Part shown: one piece after another, positions 7,728 to 16,472 of the stretch
How positions within the stretch are numbered: the first letter of the stretch is position 1
How the letters are laid out: each line of letters starts with the position of its first letter
Source of the DNA: JBGTFE01 sp036403235
GTDB taxonomy: Bacteria > Acidobacteriota > Blastocatellia > Pyrinomonadales > Pyrinomonadaceae
Length of the DNA stretch: 38,469 bases
Reading direction: 5' to 3'
NCBI GenBank assembly: GCA_036403235.1
Contig: DASWRI010000059.1
Location: 1-38,469 of the forward strand
The notes under the pieces: model-generated
What the model was told of the DNA's origin: nothing
Seen by the model: only the letters and a program-made list of their open reading frames with translations
Database searches by the model: none
Made by a program: the position numbers and the translations under genes

Positions 7728-8125
7728 AGAAAAAAGTCAGAACATACACCATCAGCGCGGTCGCGGAACTTTTCGATATTCACCCGCAAACTCTCAGACT
7801 TTACGAGCGCGAAGGCTTGCTCAAACCTTCACGTTCGGTAGGAAACACGCGGCTTTACGAAGACGCCGACCTTGAGCGTCTGGAGGTAATTTTATCTCTC
7901 ACGCGCGATTTGGGCGTCAATCTCGCCGGCGTCGAAATCATTCTCAATATGCGCGAGAAAATGGACGCGATGCAAAAGGAATTCGAACGCTTTTTTGAAT
8001 ATCTGCGCTCGCACGCCGGCGACTTTTCCCAACAATTTGAAGATTTTTCTCAATCGGAGGCGCTAATTCCGATTTCGCGGCTGACCGTCACCACCTTCCA
8101 CTCCAAAACGGGCGAAGACGAATAA
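7724..8125 (+). CDS. hspR: MerR-family heat-shock repressor HspR
   Basis: A 133-aa MerR-type regulator. The N-terminal winged helix-turn-helix (YTISAVAELFDIHPQTLRLY, then EREGLLKPSRSVGNTRLY) and the LGVNLAGVEIIL stretch (63-74) are diagnostic for HspR. The C-terminal half is a charged helix (about 76-110) for dimerisation. HspR represses dnaK operons by binding HAIR sites and uses DnaK as co-repressor. A HAIR-like site lies at the dnaK promoter upstream, so autoregulation is likely. Its ATG overlaps the stop of the preceding membrane protein gene. Without the HspR-specific motif one would call it only MerR-like; the operon context raises confidence. Confidence 0.9.
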   Translation: MKKKVRTYTISAVAELFDIHPQTLRLYEREGLLKPSRSVGNTRLYEDADLERLEVILSLTRDLGVNLAGVEIILNMREKMDAMQKEFERFFEYLRSHAGDFSQQFEDFSQSEALIPISRLTVTTFHSKTGEDE

Positions 8126-8178
8126 TTAAACTTTCCTTTTTCGAAAATTCTCTCATATTGTGTTGCAATTTTATCCAC

Positions 8179-8184
8179 TATAAT
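8179..8184 (+). promoter_or_regulatory. Candidate -10 element for the TonB-type receptor gene
   Basis: A consensus TATAAT lies 52 bases before ATG 8237. The best -35 candidates (TATTGT at 17 bases, TTGTGT at 15 bases) are poor. A good Shine-Dalgarno, GGGAG, sits near 8224-8228. Confidence 0.4.
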
Positions 8185-8236
8185 ATATAAACAATCTACG
8201 ATAAAATTTAACTTTCGAAATTACGGGAGAAAACAA

Positions 8237-11200
8237 ATGAAAAGTTTGCCTGGAAAACGTTCGTTTTTAATCCTCGCCTTTAATCTGTTTATTTTCAGCG
8301 GTGCCGGATTTGCTCAGAATTTAGACGAAGTAACTATCAGCGGCCGGGTCGTCGATACAAATAACGCTCCGATTGCCGGTGCGGCCGTCACGGCGACGCT
8401 GGCGCAAACCGGATTTGAGCGGGCGGCTGCGTCCGACGGGGAAGGGCGTTTCAGGATTGTCGAGCTTCCGCCCGGAATTTATAAAGTGAAAGTTTCGGCG
8501 AACGGCTTCGGCGCAAAAGAGCAGCCCGATTTTGCGGCAATTGCGGGACAAAACGTCCGGCTTGATTTTTCGCTCGCTCCGGCGGAGATTCGGGCCGAGC
8601 AGACCGTTGCGGTGAGCGATGACGCGGCGGCCGTCGATACGACGCGGACGGTGGTCGGCGGTACTGTGACCGAGCGCGAAGTCGAAGAGCTTCCGAACAA
8701 CACGCGCAATCCGCTCGATTTGGTTTTTACGCTCGGAGGCGTAACCGAAGAGCCGCTTTCGACCAGGGATTTGGCCAACGACCGAGGTCAGCGAGGATTC
8801 GCCGCGCCGGGAACGACGCCCGACGAAGCCGGAATTTTCGCGCTTTCGGGCGGCGCGGCGTATTCGAATAATCTGACGATTGACGGCCTCGACAACAACG
8901 ACGACCGCTCGGCTTCCTTTCGTTTTCAGCCCTCGATTGAAGCGGTTGCCGAAGTTCAAATCATCACCAGCCAGTTTTCCGCCGAATATGGTCGTGCTTC
9001 GGGCGGCCGCGTCAATATTCGGACGCGCGCCGGGAACAATAATTTTCGCGGACGCTTTTTCTATTTTTTCCGCGACGCGCGCCTTAACGCGAACACCTGG
9101 AACAACAACCGGCGCGGAATCTTGAGGCCGCCGGTTACCGACAACGACGCGGGCGCAACTTTCAGCGGCCCGATTGTCAAAAAAAAGCTTTTCTTTTTCG
9201 CCGCATACGAATACGACAATATCGGGGAAGACACTTTAATCGACGCGTGGGTTCCGCTTATAAGCTCAAATTCGCGCTTTTCGCTGCCCGCGCCGACCAA
9301 TCCGCAAAGTGCCGTGATTGTTTCTTCAAACGTCAACGGCCAGATTGTCACCGCTTCGGTCGCGCCCTACATTGCGCCGTTCGAGACGCCGTTTAAAAAA
9401 CACATCTTTTCGGCGCGCTTCGACTGGAACGCGAATCGCAAACAAAACTTTACGTTTGGCTTTCAACTCGGACGCTCGAACGATTTGCGGCAATTTAGCG
9501 GAACAAATCGTCTGGCCGATTCTCTTATCGGCAGAATTCGCGACACCGACGCTTTTAACTGGACATACAACTACATTATTTCATCGAAAGCGGTTAATCA
9601 GTTTCGTTTTCAATATTCGCGGCTTCGCCCGAACGCTTCGACCGCAAACGTTGAAGCGCCCGTCGTTTTGATTACTTTTACGCCGCCGGGCGAAAGCTCG
9701 ACGACGCAGGTTTTCGGTTCGTCGACAACCAATTCGAGCGACCGGAAAGAAGACCGTTGGCAATTTCAGGACACATTTAATTACGTTTTCGGCTCGCACG
9801 CTTTGCGAATCGGCGGCGATTTTCAGCGCGTTAATTCTGAGTTTATCGACCGCTTCGACGCGACCGGAACTTATCGCTTCAGCAGTTTCGCCTTTTTCAA
9901 CGCCAATTTCCTCTCAAGTTTTCAGCAGGCTTTCAACAACGCATCGACAATCAAAAACACATACTACGGCGTTTTCGTTCAGGATGATTGGCGCATTCGC
10001 CAAAATCTGACCTTAAGCTCCGGCGTCCGCTACGAAAACGAATCAATCATCAACGACAAAAACAATTTCGGCCCGAGACTTTCCGTCGCGTGGAATCCTT
10101 TCAAAGGACAAAAAACGGTGATTCGAGCGGGCGTCGGCATTTTTTACAACCGCGCGCTGTTGCGAACGATTGACGATTTTCGTTCGGATTCCGAAGATTT
10201 TTATTTCGATTCGAGAAGTCTCCCGACCGGAACGGATGCAACAATCGTTCGCAGTTTTCTGAGCACGTATTTCCCCGGCCCGCGGCCTCTAACACTCGAT
10301 ACAATCGTTCCGCTTTCAGCGACAACATTCGCGACGGTGAGGCAGCTGGCGCAAACCGGAGAAGCTTTTCGAAGTCTGGACGCGAACATAAAAATTCCCG
10401 AAAGCTATCAATTCAACGTCGGATTTGAACGCGAAATTTTCAAAAAAATCGTTTTCGAAATCAATTTTACATATAACAAAACCGTCCGTTTATGGCGCGA
10501 ATACAATCCCAACGCGCCAATTTTGCCCGCCGGGACGCCTGACCGTGATGGCGACGGGCAGATAACTTTTACCGACTACCTGCTCGGCGTCTCGACCGGG
10601 CCGAACCGATTCGAGCTCGGCTCGACAATTGACACGACCGGCACGCGCGTCTCGGGCGGAACTGCGGCCTGTACGGCTTCGACGCCGCTGTGCGTCGTCA
10701 ACTTAAACACGAGAAACAATTCGGACTGCGCTTCGACGACAAATTCGGCGATTTGCCGCGCATTTTCGGCGATTGAAAATCTGCGTCCGCTGCTCACGCA
10801 GGGCGTCACCGGGCAGGCGGAACGCGTCGTTTCGGTCGGCAACAGCAAATACAAAGGCTTAACCGTCGAGCTTAGAAATCGCTACCGGAAATTCGGCTTC
10901 GGTTTTGCCGGCTCGACGCGCTTTGTCTATACGCTTTCGAGCTTAAAAGACGACGGCATCGTCAACACTTCGGAAGCTACTCTGCCCGGCGATTTTTCGC
11001 GTGAATACGCGCGCAGCCTGCTCGACCGACGTCACCGCATCGCCTTTTCGGCGACGTTCGATTTGCCGTCGTGGCTCGGCGGATTGCGTCTCTCGCCGCT
11101 TTTCCGTTTCGGTTCGAGCGCGCCTTTTAACATCGGAAACGGCGGCAACGACCGCAATCTGGACGATATTTCCAACGACCGCCCGAATTTTACGGGCGAC

Positions 11201-11572
11201 GCTGGACGCATTGTCTGGCGCAAGTTTGACTCGGCCTTTCCGTCGGATTCGGCAAATCGCTTTTCGCTCGCGCCGATTGGCAGCCCGGGCAATCTGCCGC
11301 GTAATGCGGGCCGCGGGCCGAAACTGTATGTTTTCGATTTTAACGTCAGCCGCGAATTCAAATTTACCGAAAGATTTCGCCTGCGCCCGGCTGCCGAGTT
11401 CGATAATGTTTTTAATATGACGGTTTACAGCTTCGGCTCGAATTTTATCGATTTCAATCTCTTAAACAGCGCAAATGCGGCGACCGTCGCCGGCGCGCAG
11501 GCTGGATTTCTAGCTCCGACCAGGACGTTTCGCCCGCGTCAGATGCGTTTCGGAATCAGATTTGAATTCTAG
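8237..11572 (+). CDS. TonB-dependent receptor-like outer-membrane protein with N-terminal carboxypeptidase regulatory-like domain (Oar type)
   Basis: An 1111-aa secreted protein. A signal peptide ends near AGFAQ (about 26). A carboxypeptidase-regulatory-like Ig domain spans about 32-112 (ISGRVVDTNNAPIAGAAV, then GIYKVKVSANGFG). The plug region (about 125-260) has an ELPNNTRNP segment, LTIDGLDNND and AEYGRASGGRVN. A large beta-barrel follows and ends in ...FGIRFEF, with the terminal phenylalanine used for BAM insertion. This layout is abundant in Acidobacteriota and in Myxococcus Oar proteins; the cargo is usually unknown (oligosaccharides, peptides or adhesion). It appears to be a single-gene unit with its own promoter. 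Confidence 0.92.
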   Translation: MKSLPGKRSFLILAFNLFIFSGAGFAQNLDEVTISGRVVDTNNAPIAGAAVTATLAQTGFERAAASDGEGRFRIVELPPGIYKVKVSANGFGAKEQPDFAAIAGQNVRLDFSLAPAEIRAEQTVAVSDDAAAVDTTRTVVGGTVTEREVEELPNNTRNPLDLVFTLGGVTEEPLSTRDLANDRGQRGFAAPGTTPDEAGIFALSGGAAYSNNLTIDGLDNNDDRSASFRFQPSIEAVAEVQIITSQFSAEYGRASGGRVNIRTRAGNNNFRGRFFYFFRDARLNANTWNNNRRGILRPPVTDNDAGATFSGPIVKKKLFFFAAYEYDNIGEDTLIDAWVPLISSNSRFSLPAPTNPQSAVIVSSNVNGQIVTASVAPYIAPFETPFKKHIFSARFDWNANRKQNFTFGFQLGRSNDLRQFSGTNRLADSLIGRIRDTDAFNWTYNYIISSKAVNQFRFQYSRLRPNASTANVEAPVVLITFTPPGESSTTQVFGSSTTNSSDRKEDRWQFQDTFNYVFGSHALRIGGDFQRVNSEFIDRFDATGTYRFSSFAFFNANFLSSFQQAFNNASTIKNTYYGVFVQDDWRIRQNLTLSSGVRYENESIINDKNNFGPRLSVAWNPFKGQKTVIRAGVGIFYNRALLRTIDDFRSDSEDFYFDSRSLPTGTDATIVRSFLSTYFPGPRPLTLDTIVPLSATTFATVRQLAQTGEAFRSLDANIKIPESYQFNVGFEREIFKKIVFEINFTYNKTVRLWREYNPNAPILPAGTPDRDGDGQITFTDYLLGVSTGPNRFELGSTIDTTGTRVSGGTAACTASTPLCVVNLNTRNNSDCASTTNSAICRAFSAIENLRPLLTQGVTGQAERVVSVGNSKYKGLTVELRNRYRKFGFGFAGSTRFVYTLSSLKDDGIVNTSEATLPGDFSREYARSLLDRRHRIAFSATFDLPSWLGGLRLSPLFRFGSSAPFNIGNGGNDRNLDDISNDRPNFTGDAGRIVWRKFDSAFPSDSANRFSLAPIGSPGNLPRNAGRGPKLYVFDFNVSREFKFTERFRLRPAAEFDNVFNMTVYSFGSNFIDFNLLNSANAATVAGAQAGFLAPTRTFRPRQMRFGIRFEF

Positions 11573-11705
11573 AGCGTTCAATCGATAAAGCCGGAGTCGA
11601 AATTGTTTCAGAAAAAGAAAGAATTATGAAAACAGATTTTTGATGACTAAATCGACCGTTTGTGGTAGCTTATAAATGTTGAACAAGTTTGTTCCGTAAA
11701 AAGCT

Positions 11706-12467
11706 ATGAGTCAAGTTTTAGAAAAATCGGAAGTTCCTTTTACGGAAGTTTCCATCGAATCGGTTTTGCTCGACGCCGACCTTTTCGTCAAATACCGCTC
11801 GCCGGAAAAAGCTTTTTCGCTGCTTCGCGAATCGATGGAACGAAGCCCGCGCTCGATTCCGCTGCGCGAGAAAATGCGCGAAATCTGCATCACGCAGAAA
11901 AATCTGGACGAAGCCGCCAAACAGTGTCTCGCGCTGGTCAGTCTTTACATCAACCGCGAAGATTTCGATTTGGCGTATGACCGGCTTCAGGAAGCAAAGC
12001 TTCTCGACCCGCGAATTTCCGTCGCTTCCGGTCTCGAAGCGATTCGTCGCGCGCGCCGTCCGGATTTTGCCGCGACCCGGGACAAAACTCCGCAAAAGGT
12101 TCGCACCGACGTGACTTTTGCCGGGAATCTGGCCTACGTCAGCATTTTCGACGCCGTTCAGGTGATTGAAAATTCGCGTATGACCGGCCTCGTCGTCATC
12201 AAATCCGATTTGCATCTGGCGAGCGTTTCATTCAATGAAGGAAAAATCGTCGATGCCGAAACCGGAAATCTCAACGGCACACAGGCTTTCCGCGAAATTA
12301 TCGAAATCAACAGCGGAACATTCGAGTTCTCGACCTCGGAACACGAATTTCAGGTCGTCATAAACGTCACCAGCAACACCAATTTCCTGCTCGACGTGCT
12401 CACTGAGCTCGACAACGAACGCGCCGAAAAACAAGGCTTGCGAAATCTCAACGAGGAAGATTTGTAA
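11706..12467 (+). CDS. TPR-like plus PATAN (DUF4388) domain protein
   Basis: A 253-aa soluble protein. Residues 1-130 are helical and TPR-like (VKYRSPEKAFSLLRESMERS, then an AAKQCLALVSLYINREDFDL stretch). Residues about 136-250 match the PATAN/DUF4388 fold: FAGNLAYVSIFDAVQVIENS, RMTGLVVIKSD, SVSFNEGKIVDAETG, and GTQAFREIIEINSGTFEFS. PATAN domains occur in PatA-like response regulators and in polar, gliding or type IV pilus signalling scaffolds and are not known to be catalytic. A signalling-scaffold role is inferred. No Shine-Dalgarno is obvious. The stop codon directly abuts a heptamer repeat array and a terminator hairpin. Confidence 0.8.
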   Translation: MSQVLEKSEVPFTEVSIESVLLDADLFVKYRSPEKAFSLLRESMERSPRSIPLREKMREICITQKNLDEAAKQCLALVSLYINREDFDLAYDRLQEAKLLDPRISVASGLEAIRRARRPDFAATRDKTPQKVRTDVTFAGNLAYVSIFDAVQVIENSRMTGLVVIKSDLHLASVSFNEGKIVDAETGNLNGTQAFREIIEINSGTFEFSTSEHEFQVVINVTSNTNFLLDVLTELDNERAEKQGLRNLNEEDL

Positions 12468-12575
12468 GTAAAAAGTAAAAAGTAAAAAGTAAAAAACGAA
12501 CAGGCCGCGACATTAAACAATTCGAGTTTAATCGGCGGCTTTTTTACTTTTGCCTTTTGCCTTTTTACTTTTTAC
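12468..12575. repeat. Nested inverted heptamer arrays (GTAAAAA x4 and TTTTTAC/TTTTGCC x5)
   Basis: Four exact GTAAAAA units (12468-12495) begin right after the stop codon of the PATAN gene. Five heptamers (TTTTTAC, TTTTGCC twice, TTTTTAC twice; 12541-12575) lie in complementary orientation downstream. The terminator hairpin sits between the two arrays, so the whole region can fold as one long stem. Confidence 0.88.
12504..12546 (+). terminator. Rho-independent terminator after the PATAN gene
   Basis: GCCGC (12504-12508) pairs with GCGGC (12535-12539), and ATTAAAC (12512-12518) pairs with GTTTAAT (12526-12532), with a small internal bulge and a 7-base loop. A run of six Ts follows directly (12540-12545). 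It separates the PATAN gene from smc. Confidence 0.8.
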
Positions 12576-12652
12576 TGCTCCATTTTCATTTGACTTAAAG
12601 CCGCGAAAACAACAAAATATAGTGCTAGCCTTTCCCCGAAACACTATATAAA

Positions 12653-15600
12653 ATGTTCAAACTTCAGCGTCTCGAAATTACAGGTTTTAAATCTTTCGCC
12701 GATTATACGGAAATCGTCTTTACCGGAAACGGCATCACGGCGGTCGTCGGGCCGAACGGCTGCGGCAAATCAAACGTCTCGGATTCAATCTCCTGGGTTT
12801 TAGGCGAGCAGCGCGCCAAATCTTTGCGCGGGGAGGAAATGAAGGACGTCGTCTTTCAGGGCACGAGCAAGCGCGCGCCGTCGGGCATGGCCGAAGTCGT
12901 TTTGCATCTCGTCCGCGACGAAGAAAATTTTTTTGCCGATGAAGAAAGCGATTTGAGCGATATCGACGCGAGCTTGACCGATTTAGACGAAAACGCCGTC
13001 GATTTGGACGAAATCGAAGCGCAGGAAGCGGCCGGCGGTCAGTCGTCAGCAATCGGCGAAGATTCGAACGGATTTCATTCCGAAGAAATTGAAGTCGAGA
13101 AAGTTCAGGCGGCGCAGGCCGGCTCGGTTCAGGTCGTCGAGAAAAAAATCAAGACGAGACGCCATTGGCGGCCGCGCGCTTTTGCGCTTGATTTCGCGCC
13201 GGGCGAAGCGATTTCCGTGACGCGGCGGCTCTATCTTTCGGGCGAGAGCGAATACCAGCTGAACGGCAAAACGTGTCGCCTGCGCGACATTCAGGATTTG
13301 TTTGCCGGAACGGGACTTTCGGGCGCGCATTACGCTTTAATCGAGCAGGGACGCATCGGGCAGATTTTGTCGGCGAAGCCTTCCGACCGTCGAAATTTAA
13401 TCGAAGAAGCCGCCGGAATCTCCAAGTTTCGCACGCGCCAGCGCGCCGCCGAAGCGCGTCTGGAAACGGCGAAAACAAATTTGGGACGAATTTTCGACAT
13501 CGTTTCGGAAATCGAAAAACAGGCCAATGCGCTTCGCCGCCAGGCCGCCAAAACGCGCCGCTATAAAATTCTGCGCGAAGAATTCCGCGTTCTTTTGCGG
13601 CAGGTTTTCACCGCCGAGGGCAAATATCTCTCGGAACTCGTCGCCGAGCTCGAACAAAATTTAACCGGAGCCGTCAAAGCCGAGCGCGACATTTTCGCGC
13701 AGGTGACGGAAAAGGACGAAGCGTTTCGCACGGCGACGCACGAAGCGCGCGAGTCGGAAGAAAATCTTTCCGCGATGCGCCAGAAGCACTCGGAAAACGC
13801 GCTTGAGCGCGACCGCGCAAGCCGCGAGCATCGTTATCAAAACGAGCAAATCGCGGGCTTAAATAATCGCTCCGCCAGCCTGAAATCCGAAATCGAAGCG
13901 ATTGAGCAACGATTGAAACTCGTTAATTCCGAGCTCCAAAGACTCGATAAAGACGAGCGAAAAGAGCGCGGCGCGGCCGAACAGGTCGAGCTCGGCCTGC
14001 GCGAAGCCGAAAAGAAATATCAAATTAAGCTCTTTGAATTAAACCAAATCGAAGCCGGGCAGGAAGCCGAGCGCGCCGAAGTTTTGCAGCACACGGCGGC
14101 GGTCGAGCGCCTGACGGAAATCGAGCGCCAGCTCGAAAATACGATTGAGCGCTTAAAAGAGCGTGCCGAAGGCTTGCGCCGCGAAGGCGTCCGCGCCGAA
14201 GAAACGCGCGCCGAGCACCAGGAAGAATCAAAAATGCTCGCAAAAAATCTCGAAAGCGAGCGCGAAAAACTTTCGGGTTTTCAGGCGGAAAAAGCCAAAC
14301 TGCTCGAAGAAGCCGGAAAAGCGAGAGTTTCCGTGCAGATTGCGGAAACGGCTTTGAAAACTCTGCGCGAGGAATTCGCGCGCGCGCGGCATCGTCTCGA
14401 AACTTTGCGCGAGCTCGAAGAAAAACGCGCCGTTTACGCGCCGTCGATACAAAAACTGTTCGCTGACGAGACGAAAATCGGCGTCAAATTTCTGGGAACG
14501 CTGGCCGACAGATTCAGCGTCGAGGAAAAGGCCGAAAAAGCGGTCGAAAATCTTTTCGGCGCGTTTTTGCAGACGATTCTGGTCGAAACGGAAAAAGACG
14601 CGCAGAAAACGATTGAATATTTAAATAAAAATAATGTCGGACGAATTTCTGTTTTAGTAGTCAGCAGTCAGCAGTCAGCAGTCAGCAGTCAGCAAAAATC
14701 AAAAATCAAAAATCAAAAACCGAGAATCACAGATTTTCTCGGCGTTTCGGAAGATTTTGCCGTCGCGCTCGAAGAAGTTTTTCCGCGCGAGATGGCGGCG
14801 CGGCTGGTCGAGGGTTTTGACGGAGTTAAGGTTAAAAGCGATGAAAGCCTGGTAAATTTTGACGGCGATTTTGTTTTCGGCGGAAAGCTTTTCGTCGGCG
14901 GAAAGGCAAATTCAAACGAGAAAAATTCCTCGCTTCTCGCCTTCAAACGCGAATTGCGCGAGCTGGAAAAACAGAGCGAAAAACTCGCGAAGGAAACGGA
15001 AAAATCCGAAAACGAAGCGGAAAAAGCGCGCGTAAATTTAACCGAGAAAGAAGAAAAAATCGTCGATTTGCAGTCGCTCATCGTGCGCATCGAGCGCGAG
15101 CTTGTCGGTCTTGAAGTTCAGGAAAAATCAATCGCGCAGGAAATCGAGCGCGCCGAGCGCCATCGAAAAGTCGTCTCCGAAGAAGTAAAGCAAATCGAGA
15201 CGGAAATTTCGGAAACGCAAATTCGGCAGAAAGAAGCGCACGCCAACGCGCAAAAAGCGGAAAAACTGCGCGACGAAGCGACGGCAAAACTCGAAAAAAT
15301 CTCGCAAAATTTGGTCGAAGCGCGCGCCGGGCTGGAAAAGGAAAACGCCGTTTTGAACGAAAAAAGAACGCTCGCGGCGACTTCGAGCGAGCGGCGGCGT
15401 TCGGCGCAAAGCGCGCTCAGACGCGTCGAGCTTGAAGAAAAGGAATTGCGCGAACGGCTCGCGCGGCAGGATTTTGAAATTCTCGAAATTAAAGGAAAAA
15501 TCAAGGATTTAACCGCTTCAAGCGGTCAGATTGAACAGCGAATCACGCTGGCCGAAAACGAGCAGGCGAGCGAGCAAAACGAACTCGCGGCGGCGACCGA

Positions 15601-16471
15601 GCATCTAAAACTCAAGCGCGAAACGGCCGACGCGATGTCGTCCGAACTGGCCGAGCTTAATAAAGCGGCGGCCGAAGCCAGAAACGAGCGGGCGACGCTC
15701 GAAATCAGGCAGGCGGAAACCGTCACGCGTCTGAAAAATTTGAACGAAAAATGCTCGCAGGATTTAGGCGTTTCGCTTGTCGAGCTCGTCGAAAGGGAAG
15801 AAGTTGAAGTCGAAGACGGATTCGATTTGGAAGAAGCGAGCGAGCGAGTTCGCGATTTGCGCGAAAAGCTCGAAAATTTCGGTGCGATAAATATGCTTGC
15901 GCTCGAAGAATTGTCCGAAATCGAAGAACGTCTTTTGTTTTTGACGTCGCAGCGCCAGGACATTATTGACAGCATCGAAGCGGCGGAAGCGGCGCTCCGC
16001 GAGATAAAAGAACGCTCGCGCGAGAAATTTCGCGCCGCTTTCGAAGCGATAAATCGCAATTTCACGGAGTTTTTCCAAGAGCTTTTCGGCGGCGGGCACG
16101 GGCTTATGACTTTGCTCGAAGCCGACGACGTGCTCGAAGCGGGAATTGAAATCGTGGCGCAGCCGCCCGGAAAACGTCTGCAAAATATCCTGCTTCTTTC
16201 GGGCGGCGAAAAAGCGATGACGGCGATTGCGCTCGTGATGGCGATTTTTAAATATCGTCCCGCGCCGTTTTGTCTGCTTGATGAGGTCGACGCGCCGCTC
16301 GACGACGCAAACGTTGGGCGTTTCGTCAATAAAATTGCGGAGATGAGCGAAAAAACGCAGTTTATCGTCATCACGCACAACAAGCGCACGATGGAAGCGG
16401 CGCGCGCGCTTTACGGCGTGACGATGCAGGAAGCCGGAGTTTCGAAAGTCGTGTCGGTGAGATTTGAATAA
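12653..16471 (+). CDS. smc: Chromosome segregation/condensation ATPase SMC
   Basis: A 1272-aa SMC protein. The N-terminal head has Walker A GPNGCGKS (33-40) and the Q-loop region. After about 650 residues of coiled coil and a hinge (about 600-760), a second coiled coil leads to the C-terminal head with signature SGGEK (1183-1187), Walker B CLLDEVD (D1210, E1211) and ITHNKRTM. It compacts and resolves the chromosome with ScpA and ScpB, which are not seen here. It is longer than the usual ~1190 aa for two reasons: a strongly acidic insertion in the head (about 88-165), and a 21-codon heptamer-repeat insertion in the hinge (14659-14721). A -10-like TATAGT lies at 12618-12623; no Shine-Dalgarno is seen. 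The next gene starts 1 bp after the stop. Confidence 0.97.
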   Translation: MFKLQRLEITGFKSFADYTEIVFTGNGITAVVGPNGCGKSNVSDSISWVLGEQRAKSLRGEEMKDVVFQGTSKRAPSGMAEVVLHLVRDEENFFADEESDLSDIDASLTDLDENAVDLDEIEAQEAAGGQSSAIGEDSNGFHSEEIEVEKVQAAQAGSVQVVEKKIKTRRHWRPRAFALDFAPGEAISVTRRLYLSGESEYQLNGKTCRLRDIQDLFAGTGLSGAHYALIEQGRIGQILSAKPSDRRNLIEEAAGISKFRTRQRAAEARLETAKTNLGRIFDIVSEIEKQANALRRQAAKTRRYKILREEFRVLLRQVFTAEGKYLSELVAELEQNLTGAVKAERDIFAQVTEKDEAFRTATHEARESEENLSAMRQKHSENALERDRASREHRYQNEQIAGLNNRSASLKSEIEAIEQRLKLVNSELQRLDKDERKERGAAEQVELGLREAEKKYQIKLFELNQIEAGQEAERAEVLQHTAAVERLTEIERQLENTIERLKERAEGLRREGVRAEETRAEHQEESKMLAKNLESEREKLSGFQAEKAKLLEEAGKARVSVQIAETALKTLREEFARARHRLETLRELEEKRAVYAPSIQKLFADETKIGVKFLGTLADRFSVEEKAEKAVENLFGAFLQTILVETEKDAQKTIEYLNKNNVGRISVLVVSSQQSAVSSQQKSKIKNQKPRITDFLGVSEDFAVALEEVFPREMAARLVEGFDGVKVKSDESLVNFDGDFVFGGKLFVGGKANSNEKNSSLLAFKRELRELEKQSEKLAKETEKSENEAEKARVNLTEKEEKIVDLQSLIVRIERELVGLEVQEKSIAQEIERAERHRKVVSEEVKQIETEISETQIRQKEAHANAQKAEKLRDEATAKLEKISQNLVEARAGLEKENAVLNEKRTLAATSSERRRSAQSALRRVELEEKELRERLARQDFEILEIKGKIKDLTASSGQIEQRITLAENEQASEQNELAAATEHLKLKRETADAMSSELAELNKAAAEARNERATLEIRQAETVTRLKNLNEKCSQDLGVSLVELVEREEVEVEDGFDLEEASERVRDLREKLENFGAINMLALEELSEIEERLLFLTSQRQDIIDSIEAAEAALREIKERSREKFRAAFEAINRNFTEFFQELFGGGHGLMTLLEADDVLEAGIEIVAQPPGKRLQNILLLSGGEKAMTAIALVMAIFKYRPAPFCLLDEVDAPLDDANVGRFVNKIAEMSEKTQFIVITHNKRTMEAARALYGVTMQEAGVSKVVSVRFE
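14659..14721 (+). repeat. Two heptamer families in frame inside smc (AGTCAGC x5, AAAAATC x3 plus one variant)
   Basis: AGTCAGC is repeated exactly five times (14659-14693), followed by AAAAATC three times and AAAAACC once (14694-14721). Nine heptamers make 63 bp, exactly 21 codons, so the smc frame is kept. They encode a Ser/Gln/Lys-rich stretch (VSSQQSAVSSQQ, then KSKIKNQK) at about residues 669-689. Confidence 0.95.
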
Positions 16472-16472
16472 A

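Noticed and set aside
14659..14721. Possible CRISPR array
   Set aside because: Units are 7 bases with no spacers. None of the repeat loci has repeat-spacer structure and no cas genes are present.
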